Part shown: positions 13,575 to 23,028 of the stretch, piece after piece | Layout: every line of letters starts with the position of its first letter | Numbering within the stretch: position 1 is the first letter of the stretch | Source: an uncultured Pseudomonadales bacterium | Lineage (GTDB): Bacteria > Pseudomonadota > Gammaproteobacteria > Pseudomonadales > Azotimanducaceae | Length of the DNA stretch: 64,000 nucleotides | Direction: 5' to 3' | Assembly (NCBI GenBank): GCA_905182155.1 | Contig: CAJJAX010000001.1 | Span: 1 to 64,000, forward strand | Notes under the pieces: model-generated | The model's database searches: none | Told to the model about the DNA's origin: nothing | Seen by the model: the letters and a program-made list of their open reading frames with translations, nothing else | Program-made: the position numbers and the translations under genes

Positions 13575-14105
13575 TCAAAGACCTTGTGCTGCCCGTCGCC
13601 GTGATTGGTAGTCCGCGACGGGTTCGAAACTCGGATCATGGCCAAATGTTTCTTGTAACCAAATCAAAGCCTCCGCTTCCGCCATGCTTGGATCCCAAGG
13701 CTTGCCCTGGGGTTGCGCCACATGCCAAGGCGTTTCCCAAAAGATCTCAATGCCATTGCCTTCCAGGTCATTAAAGTAAAACGACAGTGTATTGCCATGG
13801 GACAACGGATTAAGCATCAGCCCACTGACCGCTTTTAACTTGTCGTGAAACGCTTGAAGCTCACTGAAGCCAGCAACCCGAAAGGCAAAGTGATTAACTG
13901 AATTTGAGGGCGCTGCATCTTGACGCGTTGCCACCATGGCCAACTGGTGGTGTTCACTTGGATCCTGGCTCAGAAACACAATCTCTGGCGCGCCTTCTGC
14001 CAGGGGTCCTCGGTCGGTTACTTCAAACCCTAAGACCTCGCAATAAAACTGCAACATTGTTTGAAGATTTTGCACATACAGTACAGCGTGGGACCAAGTG
14101 AGCAT
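13575..14105 (-). CDS. VOC-family extradiol dioxygenase-like protein
   Basis: 'SHAVLYVQNLQTMLQFYCEVLGFEVTDRG', 'VNHFAFRVAGFSELQAFHDKL', 'DLEGNGIEIFWETPW'. Confidence 0.8.
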   Translation of the reverse strand: MLTWSHAVLYVQNLQTMLQFYCEVLGFEVTDRGPLAEGAPEIVFLSQDPSEHHQLAMVATRQDAAPSNSVNHFAFRVAGFSELQAFHDKLKAVSGLMLNPLSHGNTLSFYFNDLEGNGIEIFWETPWHVAQPQGKPWDPSMAEAEALIWLQETFGHDPSFEPVADYQSRRRAAQGL

Positions 14106-14154
14106 GACGGACCTCCTTGCGGTCTAGAAGAATGGGTTTACAACCGCCTGAACG

Positions 14155-15483
14155 TCACCGCGCTTCAAAGACAATGGGCAATCCATCCTTGGGTTTTGAA
14201 ATCGGTGATTGCTGCACCGGCATTTCATAGCCCTCGGGCACTGACCAACGGTAACGCTGCAACATTTCGTTCATGACCAGCTTAACCTGCATCTCCGCAA
14301 AGTGAAGGCCAATGCACATGTGCGCGCCACCACTAAACGGTACAAAACTGTAGGGATGTTGATCTGTCTTTTTATGCTCCGCCAAGAACCGTTCGGGTTT
14401 GAACGCATAGGGCTCATCCCAATAGTCAGCCATATAATGGGTGTGAATCGGGTAAGTTATCACCATTGATCCCGCCGGAATCTCATAACCCTCAAAGGCA
14501 AACGCCTTCAAACTATATTTAGGCAGCGTTGATAGTGGCGGATACAGGCGAAGGGCCTCCTTCATTACCGCCGCCAGCAAGGTCATTTCACTTAATGCAT
14601 CCTTTGACGCGTCTGCGGTTAGCGGTTGACTGGCTTCGAACAATTTTTGCTGCCAGGCCGGATGTTTTGCGAGCAGATAGGTCATGCTGGTGAGCGTACT
14701 GGTCGTGGTGTCATGAGCCGCCATCATGAGAAAAATCATATGGTCGACAATTTCCTGATCCGTATAACGATCACCCAACTCATCTTCTGCCCGGCACAAT
14801 AAAGAAAACATATCCTGGCCGTCACCCGCACGTTTTTCCGCGATCTGGGAGTGAAAATACGCGACCATCTCGGCCCGGGCACGAATTCCCCGCCAAAGCA
14901 GGTTGCCGGGAATTGGGATCGGGACTCTGGGCATCGACGCAGCAACCGTGGTTTCAAAGGCGCGATTGATGCGCGCCGCATCAGCACCCAAATCCATGCC
15001 CAAGAAAATGGTCGCCGCTAAATCCAGCGTAAGCTGTTTGAATTTAGAAAAGGTTTGGGTTGGGCCAGGTGCCAAGGGGTCATGCCAGTGGCCAAGCGCC
15101 GACTGGATTTGCGGCAGCATGGCAGCACGATACTGCTGCATGACGTGGCTCTTAAAACCCGCTTGCATCAGCCGGCGATGATAGCGATGGTCCTCACCGT
15201 CACGCAGCATCAATCCATTGGGAAATATCCGTCCAATGATCATATCCCAAGCTTTCTTATTTGACAGAATTTGGTCTGGGTTGAGCAAGCAGAGCTGGTG
15301 CGCATCGGCGCCAAACAGGTGCACCATCTGCATGCGGCCGGTCTTCTGCATCACCACGTTGCCGTGTTCTGCCTGTAACGCCTGGCCATGCTCCAAAGGA
15401 TTCCGATAGCTCTGCCGCAACATCCGGATAGATTTCAGAAAGCTGGTTTTGATCGGGGTTAAAGGTTGTAACGCGGGATTCAT
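14155..15483 (-). CDS. Cytochrome P450
   Basis: Heme motif 'FSGGAHMCIGLHFAEMQ', I-helix 'MAAHDTTTS', 'EALRLYPPL'. Confidence 0.95.
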   Translation of the reverse strand: MNPALQPLTPIKTSFLKSIRMLRQSYRNPLEHGQALQAEHGNVVMQKTGRMQMVHLFGADAHQLCLLNPDQILSNKKAWDMIIGRIFPNGLMLRDGEDHRYHRRLMQAGFKSHVMQQYRAAMLPQIQSALGHWHDPLAPGPTQTFSKFKQLTLDLAATIFLGMDLGADAARINRAFETTVAASMPRVPIPIPGNLLWRGIRARAEMVAYFHSQIAEKRAGDGQDMFSLLCRAEDELGDRYTDQEIVDHMIFLMMAAHDTTTSTLTSMTYLLAKHPAWQQKLFEASQPLTADASKDALSEMTLLAAVMKEALRLYPPLSTLPKYSLKAFAFEGYEIPAGSMVITYPIHTHYMADYWDEPYAFKPERFLAEHKKTDQHPYSFVPFSGGAHMCIGLHFAEMQVKLVMNEMLQRYRWSVPEGYEMPVQQSPISKPKDGLPIVFEAR

Positions 15484-15582
15484 AATGGTTTCCAGAAATT
15501 AACAATTGCCGAGCGTGCGACTCACGTCGATAGACGATTCGTGATCATCCCGCAGATTTAAACTGTGCCACGTAATCCCACA

Positions 15583-16092
15583 TCATTCCAAACGAATATC
15601 CAAGGCGAGGGCGTCCGCAATCTCGTTGAGCTGATCTTGGAGCACCGTCATCGAAACGGAAGCGGGCACTAAAATCTTGGCCTCGGCAAAAAAGGTTTGA
15701 TCGCCGGTCATCGGCGCAGGGCCAACACGGGTCTCAAGCTCGACCACATTCACCCCTTTTCCGAGCAGCGCCCCGGAAACCTCACTGAGTATGCCTGGGC
15801 GATCGGGGCCAATAATACTCAGGACAAACGATAACGCCTGTAAATCTTCTGGGCTTTCCGTTGGCGCTTCCAGCATCACCGAGATCCCCGGCATCGACTC
15901 TAGGTCCTGTACCAAACCAGCAAACACAGTATCCGGAACGCTGACCCGGGCAACCCCAGCAAACTTACCCGCCAGACGGGTCATCTGGCTTTCTAACCAA
16001 TTACCCCCCCGAGCCGTCACCCGCTGGCTCATATCCTGAACAATCCCAGGTCGGTCATCGCCAACAAACGTGATTACCAATTCTTTTTGCAT
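15583..16092 (-). CDS. Tandem-ACT-domain protein, glycine cleavage repressor (GcvR)-like
   Basis: 'MQKELVITFVGDDRPGIVQDMSQRVTARGGNWLESQMTRLAGKFAG' plus second ACT 'LSIIGPDRPGILSEVSGALLGKGVNVVELET'. Confidence 0.85.
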   Translation of the reverse strand: MQKELVITFVGDDRPGIVQDMSQRVTARGGNWLESQMTRLAGKFAGVARVSVPDTVFAGLVQDLESMPGISVMLEAPTESPEDLQALSFVLSIIGPDRPGILSEVSGALLGKGVNVVELETRVGPAPMTGDQTFFAEAKILVPASVSMTVLQDQLNEIADALALDIRLE

Positions 16093-16165
16093 GTCTCGCT
16101 CCACCACTTTTTGTGGCGCAATGATTAATCTGGCCCGTGCACCCCAGACCCGGCCTTAGACACGC

Positions 16166-16930
16166 TTAGTGATTCCACCAAGCTAGATCAGTGAAGGCGC
16201 GGAGGTCGAGTTCGTGGGTCCAAACAGAACGATGTTGCTGCGCCAAATGCAGATAGGTCTCGGCAATTTTCTCGGGCAGCATCAAACCATCATGGCCCAT
16301 CCCTTTGGATTCACGGAGCGCCTGAAACTGCTCCGCGCCCAACATTTTGCCAAGGGTATCCGGTGCATCCACCGCCCCATCAATCACAATGTGCGCCACA
16401 TGTATGCCATCGCCGGAAAGCTCGGCATTTAAGGATTGACACAACATCCGCCGGCCACCCATTGCGGCCGCATGAGAGTGCTGCCCCTGATTCCCTCGGA
16501 CCGCGGCCGTTGCTGAGGTCACGAGTATTGTGCCGTGACCCCGCGCGCGCATTGCGGGCACCACAGCTTGAGCCAGTCGAAACAGGCCAAACGTTGCCAT
16601 CCGCCAACCCATTTCAAAAGCCTTGTAAGAGGTGTCTTCCAAGCGCCTGGAGCCAATCTGCGCGCCGAGGTTATAGACGACGGTGTCGATCGGGCCGATG
16701 TCGCGCTCGATCATCGAAACCCGCTCCTCGATAACATTTTCTTCAACCGCATTCATTAAAAAGCCAGAAGCCGCACCACCGCTGTCCTGTATGCCATCAA
16801 TCAGGGTCTGCAAACCGGCCTCATTACTGCGACGCGCCAGCACCGCATGGTATCCAGCTTTGGCAAAATGCCCACCAACGGTACCGCCAATGCCGGCGCC
16901 GGCCCCTAGAACAAAACAAACAGGTAGCAT
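16166..16930 (-). CDS. Short-chain dehydrogenase/reductase with atypical active site
   Basis: 'VLGAGAGIGGTVGGHFAKAGYHAVLARR', 'YNLGAQIG', 'WTHELDLRAF'; active-site region reads HAAAM. Confidence 0.8.
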   Translation of the reverse strand: MLPVCFVLGAGAGIGGTVGGHFAKAGYHAVLARRSNEAGLQTLIDGIQDSGGAASGFLMNAVEENVIEERVSMIERDIGPIDTVVYNLGAQIGSRRLEDTSYKAFEMGWRMATFGLFRLAQAVVPAMRARGHGTILVTSATAAVRGNQGQHSHAAAMGGRRMLCQSLNAELSGDGIHVAHIVIDGAVDAPDTLGKMLGAEQFQALRESKGMGHDGLMLPEKIAETYLHLAQQHRSVWTHELDLRAFTDLAWWNH

Positions 16931-16968
16931 CTGTTAACACTCCTTTTGATTACACCGGTCCATGGTGA

Positions 16969-17748
16969 CTACCAATCGTTTCGACGCTTCCTCAGCGCGA
17001 GGAAAGTGGCCTCATCATTGGCATTGTCGAGCGCAAGATTCTGACGAATCTCCTCGCTGCCCAATCTGAAAAACGCGTTGATTGATCGCTCATCGCCTAT
17101 CGTTGTTAGGGTCTGCAATTGGCCAGGGTCATTGCCCGCAACCCGACCTAGCCACTGTGTCGCAACCGTGTTGCTCGGCTCAAGGTGCAGGGTAAAGCGC
17201 AAGTTATTTTCCAAATAATCGTGGCCGGGATAAACAATCACCGCGTCACTCAGTGTGTGAAACTGCGCTCGAACCGTTTGGTAAAGTGCTTCAGGGCTAC
17301 CGCCATTATGACAATTGCCCACACCGGCGTTAAATAAAGTATCGCCGGTGAACACGGCTTCTGGCTCACCACCGGTTGTAATCAAAAAACAAAGATGCGC
17401 AAAAGTATGACCTGGCGTGTCCATGACCGTCATGACAACGGCCGGCGCGAGCTCAATGGTTTCACCCGCGGTTAACGCGCGAGTCATACCGGGAATTTTA
17501 CCTTCCCCATTTTTGTGGGCCCAAACCTCGCACTGATGGGCCGCCACCAGAGCCTCGTTGCCCCGGGTATGATCCCAGTGCTCATGGGTATTAATAATAG
17601 CCTTAAGACTGAGGCCATTATCCTTTAGCAGCCGATTAGTAATGGCATCATCCCAGGGGTCTATCGCAATGGCGCTACCGTCCTTGAGCTCGATAACGTA
17701 GGTAAAGTTATCTAACGCACTCTGTGTGTAGACTTGATGGATTTTCAT
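16969..17748 (-). CDS. MBL-fold hydrolase, hydroxyacylglutathione hydrolase-like
   Basis: 'INTHEHWDHTRGN', 'DTPGHTFAHLCF', 'VFTGDTLFNAGVGNC', 'YPGHDYLENNLRF'. Confidence 0.85.
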   Translation of the reverse strand: MKIHQVYTQSALDNFTYVIELKDGSAIAIDPWDDAITNRLLKDNGLSLKAIINTHEHWDHTRGNEALVAAHQCEVWAHKNGEGKIPGMTRALTAGETIELAPAVVMTVMDTPGHTFAHLCFLITTGGEPEAVFTGDTLFNAGVGNCHNGGSPEALYQTVRAQFHTLSDAVIVYPGHDYLENNLRFTLHLEPSNTVATQWLGRVAGNDPGQLQTLTTIGDERSINAFFRLGSEEIRQNLALDNANDEATFLALRKRRNDW

Positions 17749-17812
17749 CGTGACCCCCAGATAGAATCCGATTAGTCGGGTGCAATGCACGGGGTAGGGC
17801 TATCCCACAACA

Positions 17813-18292
17813 TCACAACCACCCAGCGACGCGCAGCGCAGCCATTAGTAATGCGGTTATAAGGCCAGCAGCAATATCGTCGAGCATAATCCCAAGACCA
17901 CCATCGACGTGTTTATCCAACCAACCGATCGGCCATGGCTTGACGATATCGAACAATCGAAACAAGCCAAAGGCCAACAGCAACCAAATTGGCTCTAACG
18001 GCACGAAACAGCAGGCGATCAACATCCCGATGATTTCATCCCAAACAATACAACCGGGATCTTTGATTTGAAGACGCGCGGCAGCCCGGCCACAAACCCA
18101 AATGCCACCGACAAAACCAACGGCAACCAAGCCCACATAAACGCCTGGAGGCAGCTGCGCCATCGCGCAATAAACCAGCAAGCCCACCACACTGCCCGCG
18201 GTACCAGGCCCTTTCTTAACAAGCCCCGAGCCAAAGCCTAACGCCAACATGAGCGTTGGGCTTTTTAACAAATGGGTAAACGTTGGCGTCAT
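17813..18292 (-). CDS. pgpA: Phosphatidylglycerophosphatase A
   Basis: 'GSGLVKKGPGTAGSVVGLL', 'DPGCIVWDEIIGML', 'FRLFDIVKPWPIGWLDKHVDGGLGIMLDDIAAG'; overlaps thiL. Confidence 0.95.
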   Translation of the reverse strand: MTPTFTHLLKSPTLMLALGFGSGLVKKGPGTAGSVVGLLVYCAMAQLPPGVYVGLVAVGFVGGIWVCGRAAARLQIKDPGCIVWDEIIGMLIACCFVPLEPIWLLLAFGLFRLFDIVKPWPIGWLDKHVDGGLGIMLDDIAAGLITALLMAALRVAGWL

Positions 18293-19263
18293 GAGAAATG
18301 CCGGTATCCGGCCGCTTTGATCAACGCCGACTCAGTGACCGCCTCCGGCAGATTCTCGAACGCGACCCCTGGTTCAGCTTTTGTCACGCCAATGCGGGTG
18401 AGCGGGAGCGACAGTTTCAGCGACAACCGTTCGATCTCTGCACGCGCCGTGGCGGGCGCCATAAAACACAGTTCGTAGTCGTCACCAGCGGTTAGAAAGT
18501 GCTTCAGCGCAGCCCCTGGGCTCTCAGCAGTAGACTGCAACAGCTCATCAAAAGCCATAGCCTGCGCATTCAAACAAGCCCCGAGTGCGCTGCTGTCCAA
18601 CAAATGCAGCAGGTCTGCCAAAACCCCATCAGAAACATCAATCATTGCTGACGCCAGACCCCGTAGGTGCTGGCCTAACAACAGCCGCGGCTCTGGCGCG
18701 AGATAATGTTTGGCGAGGTTAGCCGCAGGTTGTTGGCCGGACAAAATCTTTGACAAGGCAAGGCCCGCTCGACCCGGCCAACCGCTGACGTAAATGTCCT
18801 CGCCGGCCGACGCGCCACTGCGGGTGACATACGCACCGGTTGGCACTGAGCCTATAACCGTCCAGGTCAAGGAGAGCTCACGGCCACGACTGATGTTGCC
18901 GCCAACCAGTGGTAACTGCCAATCGGTTATCAATCCGGACAAGGCATTAGAAAATGAGGCCAACCAATCGGGCAAGGCCACAACCAGGGTGAGCGCGCCG
19001 GTCACGGCAAGGGGTTCACTACCCATCGCAGCAAGATCACTCACCGCTGCCGCAAGCGTTCTGCGCGCGACGAGCGCCCCTTCGGCGCCAACTGGGAAAT
19101 GGACGCCCTCGATGAACGTATCCGATGACACGCAGAGCTGATGACCCATAGGCGGGCTTAAAACAGCGCAATCATCACCCGGTCCGAGCACCGTATGCAG
19201 GCCCTGCCATTGTCCTAGGGGCGTAAAGTATCGATCAATAATTTCAAATTCAGAGAGGCTCAT
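18289..19263 (-). CDS. thiL: Thiamine-monophosphate kinase
   Basis: '[15 protein letters not shown]', 'LGPGDDCAVLSPP', 'TAGDDYELCFMAP'. Confidence 0.95.
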   Translation of the reverse strand: MSLSEFEIIDRYFTPLGQWQGLHTVLGPGDDCAVLSPPMGHQLCVSSDTFIEGVHFPVGAEGALVARRTLAAAVSDLAAMGSEPLAVTGALTLVVALPDWLASFSNALSGLITDWQLPLVGGNISRGRELSLTWTVIGSVPTGAYVTRSGASAGEDIYVSGWPGRAGLALSKILSGQQPAANLAKHYLAPEPRLLLGQHLRGLASAMIDVSDGVLADLLHLLDSSALGACLNAQAMAFDELLQSTAESPGAALKHFLTAGDDYELCFMAPATARAEIERLSLKLSLPLTRIGVTKAEPGVAFENLPEAVTESALIKAAGYRHFS

Positions 19264-19703
19264 CGAACCCGCAGTGCACCGACTTCAATCGACCGAAAGG
19301 TCATGGCCAAGCGATCCAAAATCGAATTCACGTACTTATAGCTGTCTGTTGCACCAAAGATTTTGGCCAGGTCGACCGATTCGGTAATCACAACCTTGAA
19401 GGGAATTTCGATGTGAGCTGACAGTTCGAAGGCGCCGAGCAGCAGAATGCTCTTTTCGACCGGATCAATTTGCCCGGGTTCGCGATCAAGCAATTCGCTG
19501 ATCTGAAGCCAAAGCGCGGCCTTTTGTTGGCTGACCCCCAACACCAACGCTTCAAAATAGGCCACATCAGCCCGTTTCAAATCATTGTCTTCAAGAAACT
19601 CTTTGATCACTTGACTGGGAGAACTCTCCAGAAAGTGGAGCTGATATAACGCTTGAACCGCGAGCTTTCGGGCTCTGTGCCGAGCGGATGGGGTGGATTT
19701 CAT
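19260..19703 (-). CDS. nusB: Transcription antitermination factor NusB
   Basis: '[23 protein letters not shown]', '[31 protein letters not shown]'. Confidence 0.95.
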   Translation of the reverse strand: MKSTPSARHRARKLAVQALYQLHFLESSPSQVIKEFLEDNDLKRADVAYFEALVLGVSQQKAALWLQISELLDREPGQIDPVEKSILLLGAFELSAHIEIPFKVVITESVDLAKIFGATDSYKYVNSILDRLAMTFRSIEVGALRVR

Positions 19704-20167
19704 GCCATTTTTCTTATGAGATTGATCATCTCAAGAGCAGTCATCGCGGCATCTGCGCCCTTATTACCCGCTTTGGTCCCAGCGCGTTCAATCGCTTGCT
19801 CGATGGTATCGGTCGTGAGCACGCCAAAGACCACCGGCTTACCCGTTTTTAATGCAACCGCGGTCACGCCACTCGCCGCTTGACCGGCGACATAGTCAAA
19901 ATGCGGTGTACCGCCCCGAATCACGGCCCCTAACGTAATCACCGCCGCACAATCCGATTGTTCCGCCGCAAGTTGCGCCGCGAGTGGAATCTCAAAAGCC
20001 CCTGGTACTTTCACAACCGTTATGTGTTTGTCTTGGACACCATGCCGCTTGAGCGCCGTGAGCGCGCCATTCAACAAGCTTTCAACGATCAACTCATTAA
20101 ATCGTGCAACAACGATCGTAATCCCAGCGGTACTGGCCACCAAATCGCCTTCAATTAATCGGGTCAT
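19700..20167 (-). CDS. ribH: 6,7-dimethyl-8-ribityllumazine synthase
   Basis: '[21 protein letters not shown]', '[12 protein letters not shown]', '[24 protein letters not shown]'. Confidence 0.96.
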   Translation of the reverse strand: MTRLIEGDLVASTAGITIVVARFNELIVESLLNGALTALKRHGVQDKHITVVKVPGAFEIPLAAQLAAEQSDCAAVITLGAVIRGGTPHFDYVAGQAASGVTAVALKTGKPVVFGVLTTDTIEQAIERAGTKAGNKGADAAMTALEMINLIRKMA

Positions 20168-20195
20168 GCCTGAGTCGTCCTTTGAACAGTTGGGA

Positions 20196-21278
20196 TCAGT
20201 CGGGTTTTAAAACCAACTTTAAATCGGGTCCAATCCTGCGCGTATCGCTGAGCGACCAGCCGCGCAGGTCGCTCATCTTATCAAGTTCTGGAAGTTGAAG
20301 TAACGGCTTACCCGCACCCATAAACTTCGGCGCTAAAAACAACACCAATTCATCGACTAAGTTCGCTTGCATGACCGCACCCGCCAGGGTCGGCCCGCAT
20401 TCCACTAAAACTTCCAAAACGCCTTTCGCCGCCAGCGCTTCAAAAAAAAGCGGCAAGTCGATCTGACCGTTGGCATTGAGTTTGGTTTTGAGCGCATTGG
20501 GATGGGGATTGAGCGCCTCTAACCCGCAGACCTGACGGGCCAAAGGGTTCCCATAGACTTTGGCAGCGAGCGCTGTCCGACTTTGACTATCTAAAACATA
20601 GACCGGTTTTGGCCGAGATAAAATAAGGTCGCTGTAATTCGGGTCTATTCGAGGATCTCGGACGGTGAGTTCTGGATCATCCGTGAGCACTGTATTGGCA
20701 CCGGTCACAATCGCAGAACTTTGGGCGCGCAATCTTTGAACCTCGAGCCTGGCTGCGGGCGACGTAATCCACTGGCTCTCGCCATTCGGCAACGCGGTAA
20801 AACCGTCTAGGGTCGCGGCGAGCTTCAACCGAACATAGGGCTTGCCCTCGCTGTGGGTCTTTTCATGCCCAGGATTCAACGCCCGAGCACCCTCGAGGTC
20901 ACCGTCTCGAATGACCTCAATCCCCGCGGCTTCGAGTAGGTCGAATCCAGTGCCTCTATTTCTAGCGTGGGGGTCTGGCGCGGCGGCAACAACCCGCGCA
21001 ACCCCAGCCTTGATTAATGCCTGGGCGCAGGACGGCGTTCGGCCATGATAGCTACACGGCTCCAAGGTGACATAGGCGGTTGCGCCAGTAACCGATTCGG
21101 TTGCATTGGCGAGGGCCTCGGCCTCGGCATGGGGGCCACCCGCGGTCTGATGGAACCCTTCACCTATCACCCGACCATCACGCACCAAGACGCAACCAAC
21201 CCGCGGATTAGGATCTGTGGTAAATCGGCCTTGTTGCGCCAGACGAAAAGCTTGCGCCAAAAATGTTTGATCCATCAC
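20196..21278 (-). CDS. ribD: Bifunctional diaminohydroxyphosphoribosylaminopyrimidine deaminase / 5-amino-6-(5-phosphoribosylamino)uracil reductase
   Basis: '[35 protein letters not shown]', '[20 protein letters not shown]'. Confidence 0.96.
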   Translation of the reverse strand: MMDQTFLAQAFRLAQQGRFTTDPNPRVGCVLVRDGRVIGEGFHQTAGGPHAEAEALANATESVTGATAYVTLEPCSYHGRTPSCAQALIKAGVARVVAAAPDPHARNRGTGFDLLEAAGIEVIRDGDLEGARALNPGHEKTHSEGKPYVRLKLAATLDGFTALPNGESQWITSPAARLEVQRLRAQSSAIVTGANTVLTDDPELTVRDPRIDPNYSDLILSRPKPVYVLDSQSRTALAAKVYGNPLARQVCGLEALNPHPNALKTKLNANGQIDLPLFFEALAAKGVLEVLVECGPTLAGAVMQANLVDELVLFLAPKFMGAGKPLLQLPELDKMSDLRGWSLSDTRRIGPDLKLVLKPD

Positions 21279-21772
21279 TTCGGCTTACTAGAGGCTGGTT
21301 TTTTCGCCGCACGCTTGCGGTTATTTTTACCCATTGAGTCAATTTCACGCTTAAATTCATCGATATCTTGGAAGCTGCGGTAGACCGACGCGAAACGCAC
21401 ATACGCCACTTCATCTAAGACCCTCAGCTCATTCATAACCAGCTCGCCGAGTTCTAGGCTCTTGAGTTCTGGCTCACCGGTTGCCCGCAGCGCACTTTTA
21501 ATCCGGGAAAGTACCGCTTCCACGCCTTCTAGGCTCACCGGACGCTTTTCAAGGGCGCGCATCAGGCCAGAGCGGAGTTTTTCTTCATTAAAGGGTTCCC
21601 GACTGCCGTCAGACTTAATCACCCGAGGCATCATCAGTTCTGCCGATTCAAACGACGTGAAGCGCTCACCACAAGCCAAGCATTCCCGACGCCTTCGCAC
21701 TTGATGGCCTTCGGCCACCAAACGACTGTCGTTCACTTTGGTTTCGCTATGACTGCAAAAAGGACAAAACAT
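21275..21772 (-). CDS. nrdR: Transcriptional repressor NrdR
   Basis: '[42 protein letters not shown]'. Confidence 0.97.
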   Translation of the reverse strand: MFCPFCSHSETKVNDSRLVAEGHQVRRRRECLACGERFTSFESAELMMPRVIKSDGSREPFNEEKLRSGLMRALEKRPVSLEGVEAVLSRIKSALRATGEPELKSLELGELVMNELRVLDEVAYVRFASVYRSFQDIDEFKREIDSMGKNNRKRAAKKPASSKPK

Positions 21773-21812
21773 TTACAACTCCACAACAGAACCAGTCTCA
21801 ACGGATGGCGCG

Positions 21813-22421
21813 TTAGCGCTCACCCGATGCTGGATCCCTCACTGCAATCAATTTTTTTGCTTCGTCAATCGCTACCTGAACTTCCGAAAAATGCTCGGCA
21901 GCTTGCTTGAGGTTGGTAATAATCCGGTTCTTAAAGCCTTCTTGAATTTCAGCACGGCCATCAATCTCAGTCGGCGCAAACCACAGTTGCGTCATCAAAT
22001 CCACATAATAACGAAGCCTGAAAAAGATTCGGTATTGGTTTTCGATCGTATCAGCAAGATCAATGCCCAAAATATCGGCTAAATCACCGCTCGCGGTTGC
22101 CGTATCCCAAGCGATTGATCCCAAGTAGAAAGACTTACCATAGTCCGTATAGAGATAGCTATGTAAAGCAAGGTTAACAACCTGGATGTTTTCCGCGATT
22201 TCACTTTCAAGGTTTTTTAAAAATATCTTGGCCCGCTTTTCCTTAACCTCATTTACTTGCCGGCGACTGTTGTAAAGCGCGCCCATACCACCTAGGCCAA
22301 CCCCAACAATCGTTGCAATCATTTCGGGTAAAACTTCAGAAATACTGATCATGATGGACTCACTTCGATAGACGCGCATGAGAGACAGACCAATAGATAA
22401 TAACGTGATCAAGGTGATCAA
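21813..22421 (-). CDS. Hypothetical protein, N-terminal membrane segments plus helical cytosolic domain
   Basis: 202 aa ORF; two hydrophobic N-terminal stretches, no family recognised. Confidence 0.55.
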   Translation of the reverse strand: MITLITLLSIGLSLMRVYRSESIMISISEVLPEMIATIVGVGLGGMGALYNSRRQVNEVKEKRAKIFLKNLESEIAENIQVVNLALHSYLYTDYGKSFYLGSIAWDTATASGDLADILGIDLADTIENQYRIFFRLRYYVDLMTQLWFAPTEIDGRAEIQEGFKNRIITNLKQAAEHFSEVQVAIDEAKKLIAVRDPASGER

Positions 22422-22669
22422 ACCACCGCGTCCTTCGGATTTAAGATCGGCCTTGATCTCACTGAAGAATTTTTAGTCACCATTTAAAGGTTTCCAGGAA
22501 CGCCTTGTGCACGACAGCGTCAACGGAACCGAACACCTCAGCGCAGAGCTGGGCCCTGTAGGGACGAACAACCGCGCGCCTTGCAATGGACCCTGCAAGA
22601 AAGAATGCGTCCATGCGATCATCACAACCTACAGATTCTTAAACCACGCAACTCTGAGCCCGATTTCGT

Positions 22670-22840
22670 ATGGCGCACCAAAAGACTCAATTGCCCACAA
22701 AACACTGCGCCTGCTGCGGCCTCGTCTTTGCTTGGCGAAAAAAATGGCGCAAGGACTGGCCGCAAGTTAAATATTGCTCAGCGCGATGTCGGCGCAGCAA
22801 ATCTAACGCATCAAGCCGATCAACCGGGCCGTCGGGCTGA
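22670..22840 (+). CDS. DUF2256-type small Cys-rich protein (56 aa), missed by the ORF track length cutoff
   Basis: Manual translation: MAHQKTQLPTKHCACCGLVFAWRKKWRKDWPQVKYCSARCRRSKSNASSRSTGPSG*; hallmark CxxCGxxFxWRKKWxxxWxxVxYCSxRCRR. Confidence 0.88.
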   Translation: MAHQKTQLPTKHCACCGLVFAWRKKWRKDWPQVKYCSARCRRSKSNASSRSTGPSG

Positions 22841-23028
22841 ATGAAACAGTTTGATAACGCCCATCTTGAGATGACCCACGTGACAACCTTAAAAAGATTC
22901 AAAAATATGCGAGAATTGCCCCTCATGCCTGCCTTGCTGAATAACGCTGGGCGCGCTCATTGGCCCTAAAAGGGCGCCCCAATTCGTCTTCAATCACGTT
23001 AACTGCTGAACCTTTAAGGGACTCTCTC

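Noticed and set aside
22507-22844. Plus-strand 87-aa ORFs 22507..22770 and 22581..22844
   Set aside because: Overlap the DUF2256 gene out of frame and show no recognisable motifs.
22687-22926. Minus-strand 79-aa ORF
   Set aside because: Antisense shadow of the DUF2256 mini-gene, whose plus-strand frame shows conserved motifs.
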